From the NCBI RefSeq assembly GCF_910592395.1, contig NC_088309.1:6760501-6824500 (forward strand): a stretch of DNA of 64,000 bases, written 5' to 3'. The DNA is from Lineus longissimus. Lineage: Eukaryota; Nemertea; Pilidiophora; Heteronemertea; Lineidae. The translations under genes and the position numbers were made by a program. The notes beneath the pieces were generated by a model, which did no database searches, was not told the DNA's origin, and saw nothing but the letters and a program-made list of their open reading frames with translations. Numbering within the stretch: position 1 is the first letter of the stretch; every line of letters starts with the position of its first letter. Positions 28,372 to 40,300 of this stretch are shown in pieces.

Positions 28372-30153
28372 ATGCTCCCAGAGTTCGAGAACGAGGCTTA
28401 CACCGGGAAATCCAAAATGGAGGTGGTGGAACAAAATATTGAAAATAATGAACAATATGATGTCGAAAGTGAGGCAAATGACAAATCTTCAGCTTCAAAT
28501 CCAGCTGAAAATGAAAGCGAAGAACCACAAGAAGAAACTAAACGAACAAGACTTCTGAGAGCGGCCTTATCAAAAGTTGTGCAGAAGTATTTATCTTCAA
28601 GCAGGTCTGTAAAAATGCATGCATATTCATTGCATTTGCATACGCCATAGGGGCCTACAAATGCACAGGATGTCCCAAAAAAAGTGCACTTGAATCATCA
28701 GCACAGCAGTCACTTTCAATAAGTCCATCTTTTGGCATCTGGCAAAATTTCAAGGCGACAATTAATTTTGGAGTTTACGTAAAGTGCTCAGCTCAGGATT
28801 CCATAAAATCTTAAAGGGTATCTTTTTAAGTATAAACAAACATTTGTGTGTTCCAGGTTGTCATTGTTTGCAAAAGCATACAAACCAGTGTTCAAGAATA
28901 ATCCAAAGGAGTTGAAGTCTATTGTTGAACAGCTCAATCACTTTATGGAAAAGGATCTCACAGTAAGTCAGCTTTCTGGTATTGTTTCTGTATTGTTAGA
29001 AACATTTACTACCGTTCACGGAATGAGTAAAGTTAAGTAAAATGTATGGAACATATTTATTGTACTGCATAACTTTATCCTAGTTCAAGGTAGTACAACA
29101 TTTAAAAGCACATCTCTTTTTTTAGTCTAAATCGTTTGTTATATTTTTGGTGGCCTAATCACTTGACATCTTCCTTTGTAATTTTAGTTACTTAACCAAT
29201 ACAACTTACTAATTTTCTTTTTTGTTTTATGACACATTGAATTTGCAGTGCATAAATGGTTGTTTTAATCTCTTTTCAGAGTGAAATAAATAAAATGTTT
29301 GATGAAGAGAATCTTCCTGATATCCTTCGTGAATTCGATAAGATAATTGCTGAAACACCAGACCCACCAAAGAAAAAATGGTAATTCAACTGTTTGCAAA
29401 TGATACGACTTGAAGAAAAGGTCCAAACATACAAGAAGACTTCCAAGGAACTGAAATTCCTGGCTCTTTGTGCGATTGTGGCTGCCTTTGGTTCTCCAGA
29501 AAGGTTTCTGGATAGGCTGGATAATAATGTTTGCGATTGTAAAGCGCTTTGAGACAGTAGATATTACGGTGAAAAGCGCTATATAAGAACTCACTATCAT
29601 TATTATTATTATTATCATTATTATTATTAAGTAAACAAAGACATCCATTTATCTTAGGAGACCTTCTGGCGACCCAGAGAAAGACCTGGCAGCCCACATC
29701 GTCCCTGAATACGAGAATCACGCGTCCAAACTTGAAAAGATCTTGAGTGACATTGTTGAGGAGAACAAACAGCTGACGTCTGCTGTGTTGCAGCGTAGGA
29801 AGTGCCTTCTGGATACCGTGAAGCACATCCAGGTTATCAAAGACGAGATGACGCTGGTAGGATCTTGTTTTGCTTTTAACCCTTTCTGCTTCACTGTTGA
29901 CCTTGACAGCAGAGAAGGCATTGAACAACTACGCAGACCTAGTCTCCATTGGGGAAAGAGGTGGTCAATCAGATGGCACCCAATCGAATGTTTGGCACAA
30001 ATCCGACAAAAATAATAATTTTAAGGTGCGAAAAACTTTGGATATTTACAGTACAGCATAATTTTCAAAGCTTTCCCTGTCCTTGGTGATATTTCTTTAC
30101 CTTCCTTTTGCTCCTCTTTGCAGGTAAGCAATACCATCGACCTTGAGAACTGA
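28372..30153 (+). CDS. PMF1: Polyamine-modulated factor 1 / Nnf1, MIS12 kinetochore complex subunit
   Basis: PMF1 (Nnf1) pairs with MIS12 in the four-subunit complex linking centromeric chromatin to the NDC80 complex. Exons: 28372-28604, 28857-28962, 29280-29380, 29658-29856 and 30124-30153, all in phase; 222 residues (human 205). The best family evidence is the junction of exons 3 and 4, which reads WRPSGDPEKDL, nearly identical to WRPSGIPEKDL in human PMF1. It follows an EENLPDILREFDKII helix and precedes a long coiled coil (HASKLEKILSDIVEENKQL). The N-terminal ~60 residues are acidic and low-complexity, as expected for a variable tail. An alternative start at 28417 (AAAATGG, stronger Kozak context) would give 207 residues. 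The last exon of only nine codons is the least certain part. Confidence 0.85.
29484..29636. repeat. SINE-like 3' tail with (ATT)n, in PMF1 intron
   Basis: 'TTGTAAAGCGCTTTGAGAC' is followed by 'GCGCTATATAAGAACTCACTATC' and an (ATT)n run. Tails of this GCGCTATATAAG type terminate many invertebrate retroposons. The 5' part of the element is not delimited. Confidence 0.5.
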
Positions 30154-30743
30154 TGAATCGTTGTGGCTGCAACATTAGGGAGGATGGAATTTAAAATCTT
30201 GCTTGTCTTTGTTGACTGCTGCAACTAGCGTTAAGGCTGCTTTTTCTATGATAACTTGTATAAATACTTCTGGATAAGGCAGTGAAGATGGCTTTCTCTG
30301 ATCACCAATGAAAAATGATGAATATTCATTGTAGATCCTGAAGTTTATCTTTTGCTCAATGTGTACATTTATTATCTATTGGCTTTTTTGAAATGTCCTT
30401 CAAGAGAACAATTACGGTATGTCAGAAAATTGACTGAGCATTTTCAGTTCCAATTACTTTTATTGTACGTGAAATTCACAATTCACTTTTTTGAAACTCA
30501 CTATCTACACTATCTACATTACATCTTAATACAGTTGGTAGAACTACAAAAAGAGGTATTCTACTTGCATTGCAATATGGCAATCTGCTGATGAGGTTTA
30601 TTGTCGAGGTTGGTTGGTCCACAGGACTATGATATTTTACCCTAACAACACCTGTACACCTGTGCGTACTGTTGAATCTGATCACCGTGGCATAGCAATG
30701 TACTTGCAAGAACCAGCCTTGCCAGATATCAACTTCTGTTACC

Positions 30744-30749
30744 AATAAA
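30744..30749 (+). terminator. Poly(A) signal of PMF1
   Basis: AATAAA about 590 bp past the PMF1 stop; a second AATAAA follows at 30780-30785. Either could end the transcript. Confidence 0.5.
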
Positions 30750-30785
30750 GCTTGAACATAAAATTAATGTCTTGTCCACAATAAA

Positions 30786-31360
30786 GTGTCACGTCTCTTT
30801 AGGACGTGAAGAGTTACCATCAGTGTAAATCTTGTAGGTTACCCGAAGCCATATTTCAGTAGCCTGGTTATGTGCACCCTACATCGCCTTTAAGCGCTGC
30901 ACAAACGAGTGATTTATGTTGCTGCGACCTACGATTATAATCGCTGCTCTGTGCGACAAAAACATCTCTCCACTTTCAGTAAAACCGGTAATTGCCAGGT
31001 TTGATATTGATTGCACTCACTGATTCTTGTCACAGGCACCTGAAATGACAACTGCAAACAAGCATTTTTTGTTGCATGCAATCATGATTGCAGGTTGTAG
31101 TGATTAAAATTACTTGTTTACAGGGCTCTTTATGTTCAGGCAATTTTCACCCAAATACCGTATGTTTGTAAATAAAATTCCTCTACTAGTATGTAAATAT
31201 ATATGTATGATAGATATTAAGTTGTGTTTTTTTTGTCTTTTTCTGTTGTCATATTGGAGTGTGATTTGGTGTGCTTTCCCATGCAATGATCAATTTTGTA
31301 TAATAGTTAGAAATATCCAGTGTTCATCCTTCATGATTATCATGGCTTGAAAATCCTGTT
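30786..31360. other. Interval between convergent 3' ends of PMF1 and the DEG/ENaC gene
   Basis: Noncoding. Contains stretches such as 'cgattataatcgctgc' and 'tgcatgcaatcatgattgca' resembling the TGCGATTTAAATTGC repeat family also present in the channel introns. No gene is recognised. Confidence 0.4.
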
Positions 31361-34300
31361 TCATCTTTTAAACGTCTTCAAACTAGTCCGCCTTAAAGTT
31401 CCCGCCAATGACAAATCATGGTATTCCTCATCGACTGGAGCTAAGTCAAGTCCAGGGTATGAACCAAGTGAAGCAGTAAAGGTCTTCTCTGTACTATACT
31501 GAGGACTGAGTTGATTAGTTTTATTGTTCGATGTATTAGAATCGGAGTTACGAGCGGTCTGAATTATATTTCTTCTTTTGAAATAGAGGGAGGTCAGATC
31601 AACGAGGAGCTCGATGCCTTCGAACACAGCGAGAATTGAGAGGCCGATCCATAGACCTACTGTCCCGCCAATGTCAGCAAACAGGTCATTGCCCTGGAAG
31701 AAAAGTACAAAATTTACTACAAGAAAAGCACAAACAATCAAGCTTTGACCACTTTGAATGCACTAACCATAATTTCAAAAGGGACATTCCTTCACAGAGT
31801 GGAAGGCTAGACGTCTCTTTTACTTTGGAGTATGATGCTTTACCATTTCTTCAAAACCGCATCACTCCCCAGAACTCCCAATCATCACCAACCAATATAT
31901 CCGAAGTGACATTTGTGCAGAATATGTTACTGGTGTTGCCTACTTACGGAATAATCTGGGTTCTGCTGGATCTTCTCAAAATTTAATTCATTGAAAAAGA
32001 TTTCGAGCTTGAGAAGATTTTCACTGAAAGAAAGGCAGAAATATTTTCATCCTTTGTGACCCATATAAAGGCAAAAGTTTTGCTTGTCTCTGAGTAACAA
32101 AAAACACATTTTGTTAATCATGCTTGTTATGATGACGTTCATCTTATTAATGTGTCTGACATCTCGTGTGACATCAGGCAACACAGTATCTTGGCAGTGA
32201 GTGGCGCTGTAATGGAGCCTTGAACTTAACTGGCAAGTTCCATTTTGCGACCCGTATTGCAACTTACTCTGTTGTCCCAGCATGGTGAGTCCCATAGACG
32301 ATCTCATAAAGTTCATCGCTATAACTTGCTATTTCTTTATAGTAGACATCCTAAAAATCAAACAAAAGTTTTACCTGGTATTCATTTTATACTTTATACC
32401 AAAAACATATAACATTTGAAGTGATATGTTTTTGATCATACTCATGAGAGATGTCAAGTTTCACCCTCTAGGGATTGAAAACTCGCATAACACAGCATAC
32501 CAAATTGTCATAAGGGGGACACTGCACTGCCATGGCACAGTAATTTTGTAATCAAACTCATTGTAGTTGTATGCGTTGTTACATGCAAACCAACCCCAGG
32601 ACACTAACCCGGTTTGTGAATTGACCTGTTTTTTTTATCCACCACAGTTTAACTTGCTGTCATAGCACACGCAAACATTTCGTGTCAATTTAGCTTTTTT
32701 CCACGAAAATCGAAGCTCCACAGGAGTGGCTCCCAAGTTGACACCGAGTGGTCCTGATACCATGGTATCTCATGTCCAATATCGTACTGAAGTGTGCGGC
32801 TCGGCACTCCCAATGTGTTCTACATTGTACTTTTTGAAATTACTAGATTTTGATGGCGAAGTCTTTCAAAAACGTGTCAACTTACTCGATAACGTACTGC
32901 TGGCCATTCAAAAGATGAAACAGTCATTTGGAAGTCTGTATCACTAGAAAATATTAAGCATATTTAGGTTCTATATTGCTTGTTTTTGGGCTGCCATGAT
33001 AAGAGATTATTACATGTTTTTTTGTGTATCCTTCCTTGTAACCTTCCCCGGAATCTCTATCCTTTCCCAATGCTTCTTGTTTATGCCATTTTACTGTTAT
33101 GCATACATGGCATTTCAGGAAACCCTGCCAACGAGTACAGAATACTCTTTTTGACCTAATGTTATTGAAAATAATACTCCTTGACTGATGGATTTTGCAA
33201 TTGAAAATGCATTGGGAGTACTCTTTGGATGTTGGTAGAAATCACTACACATGTACATGAATAATACAAAATTGGGAAAATTTTTAGACTCCAAAAGTCC
33301 AGTTGAAATACATATGGGAATTGATTGATTTATACTAAAATGACTATGATACTTACTAGCATGATTGTGGACAATCACAATTGCCAAGTTGGTCTTCGAT
33401 GAACATTTTTTGAATACGCTCCTCGCATTCAACTAGAGAGAGAAAACATGAGACTATCGGAAAACGGTCAATTTGCTTTGAAACCAGTTGTGAAATACAG
33501 GTTTTACCGTATTATGAATAGTATCACAAATGTGTAGGAGCTATGGTTCTCTATCTTTCACTGCTAAAACTAGGCAAATCAATGAGGCACCCCAACACCT
33601 GACAACTAGATCATAATAATGATGAATAATTTAATATTGGAAATTCCAATTAGCAAAAAGGTTAAGGTTTTACTTGTAAAAATGGCAGCAAAGCAGTATT
33701 TGTAAAGGCCCCCAACAGACTAGTGACTTTGTTGGTGCTAACAATCAAAATATCACTTTAAATTTTTGGTGCGCATTGCAGCAAGAAGCAAGTTTGTCAT
33801 ACGGAAAAGTACCAGTAATGTTTTTTTTGCTGCAATGGGAGTTATATTGCATGTCACCGCAACAGAATTGCATGTCACTGCAACAAAAAATGCCTCAGGG
33901 TGCGGAGAATTCCAGATTCAATCCTAACAATTGATATTTCTGGTAGTCTCTGTCTACTTACTTTCCTCTTCAGAAATACACGATTTGACCTCATGTTCTG
34001 TGTTCTTGGGCCAGACAGCCTTGAAGGCCTCACCGTATGTGTGGGGATAGAATGGGTCAGCACAATGACACCTTTCTATCATATTACGTTGATAGCATGT
34101 TTTCTCGCATGCCTGAAATGATATTAACAGAAATTCTTAGATTTATCTGACTTAAGAACTCAAGTGAAATTTTCATTTTCTTTGAGGTGGGGGTGGGAGT
34201 TATGTTACTTTAACACATTATTGATGCTGGGATAACACATAAGCTGTCTATGAGGGTACTTTTATTTGCCATAAAGATAGCAATATAGAGATATCACATT

Positions 34301-37300
34301 TAACTTCATGCCCTTTAAAACGCATTTGTAAGTTTTTTTGTCACCTTTAAACATCTGACAGATCCATATGAAAGGCGTATCATTGCCTTAGACTTACTGG
34401 AACTGTATATTTGACGTCGTGAATTTCAGAGAAAATCGAGTGCTCCATGCCTTCCTGTCTCGAGTAGTTGACACATTTACTTGGATAGGGATGCTGAAGC
34501 CGCACCAACTCAACCTGAAAAGTAGAGTAATATTGTCAGGCTTGTCTTCCAAGATAAGGCAGCAGAAAATTTGTCTGCCATGATATTTTCTACTCACCCG
34601 CCGCAGCCCAATAGAAGTCAGTGTGCCAGGTTGAGCAAATATTCCATTGTCTTCGGGGAAGGGCATGATATTCTGAGTCCCAATATTCACTCGTACCCCC
34701 GCTGCCTCCACCAGCTCTGGGACATACTCATGCTGCTCTATGAAGAGCTCCAGAGCTAGACCTGAAACAGTTTGAACATCATATGAATTTGGTTTAATTT
34801 GAAGGTGAAGTTGACCAGTAATCTTTATTTTTTTCTACACTCAAATGGTTTAAAGGGAGACCATGGGCAGGAGCGAGAGGGGGTATAATTAGTTCTTATA
34901 TTTTAAAAGCTCCTTGCATTCATGCTGCGCTTTCCCTAACAGTGCAGGACTCAGCTAGGATTTGGAATGCATGTGATGCTTCCCAAGTAACCTGCAAATG
35001 AGGTACTGGAAACGCTGAGCCCCAGAGTGGCAATTGTGTGGGCGCTGTTATATGATACACTGATTTCCAATTTGCAATTTCGTGAAAATGTTGGAGCAAA
35101 TCCAACAAAACTCATATCAATAGTTCTCACCGTCCGCATCACCCATCCCCCTTTGAGGGTCTGTTAATCAATACGCACTATGCAGAGAAAAGTACCAAGG
35201 GTGGTACATCTACTCTAACATCATAGCTAAACAAATATATATCAACATTGCCATTTCCATAATTTTTCATTATCTATTTTCAGGTGCGTCTTTGTTTGGC
35301 ACAAAATTATTCATCTCGTTGCTTAGATACAAAGTAAGGGTCCCCACTGAATCTGCCTAGTCTGCAATAACCATTTTAGTAAAGGAAACAAATGGAGCAA
35401 TGGGCGTTGCATTAGTGATCATATCTATTGCTTTTTCCCATAAAAACAATAAACAATTCTGTCATGTTAATAATTGGCCTGGTGATTTGGTGGTATTCAT
35501 GCTAATGAAATTGATGTCACGCCTGAATGATGTAAAACTGTCTATTGAACACTGATGCGGATATCAATCATCAAATATTCTATACCATCATGCCAAAATG
35601 AATAATGATTAATACCAACTGGATAGATGACACACTAATGGGACAGATTCATTCTTGTGTGCATATAATGCATGCTGGTGTGCAGTGCTTAAAGACCTAT
35701 GCCATTCATTAAAGATTTGAAATTTGTAATTGAATTTGACAATTTCTAATTCGCTAAAGATGCACTGAATATAAATTTAAACATTGCCGGTGTGTAGACA
35801 GATGTACAAATGCTAGGTATGCCAAGTTTCAGCAGAGTTGCATGCAGGATAACTGTACTTACCGCATTGTGTATAACTGCATTTCTATTTTCCTGACACA
35901 CAATTAAATACAAACAGCATACCCCTTTAATGTTTATTGAAATCTGGTTTTCTAGGTACACGCAATATCTAGGTGGTGGAGAATGTTCAAATGAATAAGT
36001 TTTACTGTTCTTTACATTCAGATTCATTTGACTATAATTATAGGGTACAGGGTTGTGGGGCGGCCATTTTAGACTCTGGTGGCCATCTTAGATTTGAGGC
36101 AAATTCCAGGGTGGCCTCAAAGCAGGTTAAGACCACTTAGAAAACCTTGATTGGATAAAAGCCAATTTTCTACCTTGGCTGTTAATGTGAATGTTATTTA
36201 AAACATGCCCAATGATTCACTAAAATTTCTTTGATTTATTGAAGAAGAGATTTCAGCAATAAGGCCCACGTATGCACAAAGACAAAATGGGAATGGGTTG
36301 ACTCAATAAATTCATGCAGAAGAGGATATCTCGCACTTGTAAAATCTTGCAGATTAAAAAAAAGAGGGCAAGGGACATATCAGGTTTCTCATTCTTGATT
36401 TCTTCTATAAACTGACCGTATTTTGAGCCTTTGCGGTAAACCTTTTTGATCTTGGTGCCATTCCGACCCCAATTATACACAAAACAGTTGCCATGAAATG
36501 GGTTAGAAACGACTTGCCATCTAAGAAAAAGGAGAGCAGATTGCGTCAGCGTCCAGTAGGACAATATGCGAAGAATAGAAGCGACGGAAAGACTACGAAG
36601 CGAAGCGAAAGAAAAATGCAGCTTTCAATGGAAACCCTGTACCCTGCTTCACTCAGGTGATCATCACTTAATGTTGACACATCGCATATTTTCTTGGGTC
36701 AGTTCACCCGGGATTCAGCAAAAGTTCCCAAATAATTTCTCTGGTGACAAGTAAATGAAGGGGTCAACAGGTATTCAACATACAAACTTTTTTGATAAAC
36801 AGAAATTTGACAGGTGGAAAAAACTGTTGGCTAAGAATTTGACCCCAAATTCGTGGAAACCCCCGAGTACAAGGTTAACATTGACCGTTGCATAAAAAGT
36901 TGGAAGTGATATTCAGGTAACTTTGATGGAAGGGTGTTGAGTTTTATCGTCAGCACTGAGCCTTTCACTACATCCTCCAAAAAAACCAATGGACAAATGG
37001 TGCAACTTGCACTGACCTTATTCCAAGCATATTTTGCAGATACACTGCAAATACACTGCAATTTTGATATAATTTTCAAGATCGGGTTGCTGCCTTCCAC
37101 CGAAGTTCCACTTTAAGCAAGCCATGCGCAAGAAAGATAATTTGCCCTAATCAATAGCCCATTCAAGGCAGAAGCCAACAGCCACAATGGTAAATGAATA
37201 AGTTTGTGACCACATTATCTATCATTTAGTATCTGCTCAAATACTGTTTAAAATAATCTTTGCTCCTAATTTAATGCATTCCGTTTTTGTTTTCCATTTA

Positions 37301-40300
37301 AAAAACTAGTTTGAATGCCCTTTCCAAATTTGACCGAACAAGGAATTAAGCATTTGTTTTGCTCACTGCTGATCAAGCCGCAAACCTTTCTTTGCCTCAA
37401 CAATAAAGTTCCCTTTGCCAAATATTAAAAGTTAAGTTTATATTCTTTCAGTTAAGTTTTTGAATGCATAACCAGGTCAGTTTACAAATTACATTGTAAA
37501 TGTGTGAAAATAACTATGGAAACACCAATAATAACGAGATTCTGCACAATATTACAGAATGAAATGAATTTGAAGCTGTACAGTTCCAAAACTTGAAGAA
37601 TATTGTATACTGTATATGAACTATACTACATGTATTGTAAACCAATACTCTGGTGTAAAAGTATCAAGCATTGCTACAGAGTTAAGTAAGTTTACGTCTT
37701 AAGGTGATACTTTATATATGTGCCAAAATCAAAAAGCTGAACCTACTCATGTGCTTATTTCAATTTGAAGTCACTAACCGTATCTATCGCCCTCACGTAC
37801 AGCTTCCATTACTTTTATGTTATTCCAACCCGAGTTAAATATGAAACAATTTCCATACAGCGGACTATTAATCACTTTGAAATCCCTGACAAAGATGAGA
37901 AGAAGTGATTTTCTTGAAGGTATTTGATTTGAGAGAAGGTTAATGCTAGTGGAACCTCGGTTTCCAGAGGGAATTTTTAATATCGTTTTAACCTGTATAA
38001 TGATTAGATATGCAGGTTTTGAAAAAGTCTTGCATTTATATCATTTGCCTATATCATCAACCGAACAAAATCATCATATCATCGAGATACCGTAAACTGC
38101 GCCAAGTTTTTGCCGGCATTTTATTTTTTCTTAGAATTTGGAAATAATCAAGAGAGCCAGCTAGGTCACTGAAAAACAGCTGAATAAAAAAAGTACAAGT
38201 AAAAATATTGTAAAGGCCTTCACCCTTTGGGGTTGTTTGTTGTATGATTGGTAGCCTCAATATCAATACCAAGTCCAGTGCTTGGGAAATGATGCGAAAA
38301 ATCACTGCCAAAGCAACTTATGTGGGTCTAAAAGGTAAAAGAACCAAAGAAGATTGTTTTGCCAGAGCATATACAGTTAAAGGTAGATTGTCCAAGGTCA
38401 GAGAGAAACCAACTCACCATGGAACACACCCTCGCCATGGGCTTTTCTCACCATACCACCATCCCAGCCCGAATTGTATTTAGAAAAATTTCCAAAAATT
38501 TGGCTGGTTACCACTTTGAAGTGTATCGTGAAGAGAATAATGGAAGTTTTGTTTACCAAGCAGCTTGCCTTGATGCTGCTGTCTTTTAGAATGGCTTTAG
38601 ATAATTGTTTTGCCAGAAGTCGTGTGGCTAAGATTCCGAGGGTATCCATGGTAAACTGTCCCAGAAGTAAAGGAAACCTACTCACTGTGGAATATGCCCT
38701 CTCCGTGCGCTTTTGCAACCCTACTGCCATTCCAGCCTGAGTTATATACGTAACAGTTTCCAAAAACTGGATTGTTTACTATTTTGAAATGTCTGGTAAA
38801 GAGAATGTCGAATGCATCCCATCAGTTTTGCAATTGCAAGCTAATGTCATTTTTGGAATCACTTATATGGTACAGGGGAGTCACTTTCAGCATTATCATG
38901 CTGCATTTGGTGATAGCAATTATAACATTTAGACACAGAAAGAGTTTGGAGGCATAAAACTGATCTGATGGTCATCCAAAATCCTTGGCTGGGCATGAGA
39001 TATTTGAGTGAAGGAGATTATATATATAACGAGTCTTGTATAGCGCAGTATCCGATCCATTAGGATCGCTCAAAGCGCTGCATCACTGCTCATGAAGGCT
39101 TCAGAAAAGATTTGGTAACGTTGATGGATGAATCCATGGAATAAACAATTGTTTATTCAATTTCATGACAGAATGAAAGATTGTTTATTCAATTTCATGA
39201 CGGAGTGAATGTTTTTCTTTTCATTTTAATGACAGAATATGATTGTTTCTCCAAATTCTTAACATGAAGAACGTTATGATCAATTTCATCGAAAACCGAA
39301 GTTCCACCATAAAGAAGGGCACATTTAGTAAAGGTTTGATATGAAAGTCACCAGCGAAAACATGTATGCAAGCTGAGGGATGATTACAAAACACCACGTA
39401 AAAAAATGTTTTGGTAAAATATTTCATATCAAGAGAAAGGCATTTGACGACTCTTCACTGAAGACAATGATCTGTCAGAGGTGAAAAGCCGCTTTTTTAG
39501 CCTTAACTCAAGATATGGCACTGACCGTACATGTGTCCCGCCCGTTTTGATTTTGTAATGTTTTTCGTGTCCCAGCCGGAGTTAAATGTGAAGCAATTGC
39601 CATATAGTGGATTACTCGTGAATTTGAAATCGCTGATAATAAAAAACATCATTTTAAAAACCCAGTTTTGGATCAGTGACGCACAATATTCAAAAGCAAA
39701 AAAAGTGATTTTTCTCACCATTAGAACAATGTTTGTTTCTCGAATTCTATTGCTATAACCTGCGATTTAAATTGCATGCAACGATCCCATGATGGTTCAA
39801 TTGCGATGCTTATCGCAAGTCGCAGCGATGAGCCAATCAATTTTAAACGCAACGAGTACTGTTTTTTTGCAGACAAGAGATCGTTTTGTTGCACTTAGCA
39901 GCGATTAAATCGCAGGAATTACGTGCAATTTAATTTTTTAAATCACTTGTTCGCATGCTGTTTATTGAAAGGTTAAGAACTTGAGGCATTGTATATCCAT
40001 CACATGAACCATTCAGTGTATGTAAAGGGGAGTTTATTTGAAAATTTATGTTTCACATATCATTCCCAAAACAAGACTATATACATATAAATAGAAGAGT
40101 GTAGGGGCCTAGAAATGCCCTCATGTCAATAACATATCAGTTAGAAAATTATAAAAGCATAATAATGATAAAAGAGTAAACTTTAGAACGCATAGATTGG
40201 TGAAAAGAGCCCTTTCAGGTCTGTAGCCTTTCCCGCCTTCAAAGCCAACATGCAGTTATTACTGTCCACTGCCAAATTTGTGTGCCTCTCTAAATGTTTT

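Noticed and set aside
29386-29928. 180-codon minus-strand frame
   Set aside because: Antisense shadow of the PMF1 exon at 29658-29856, joined to a repeat tail.
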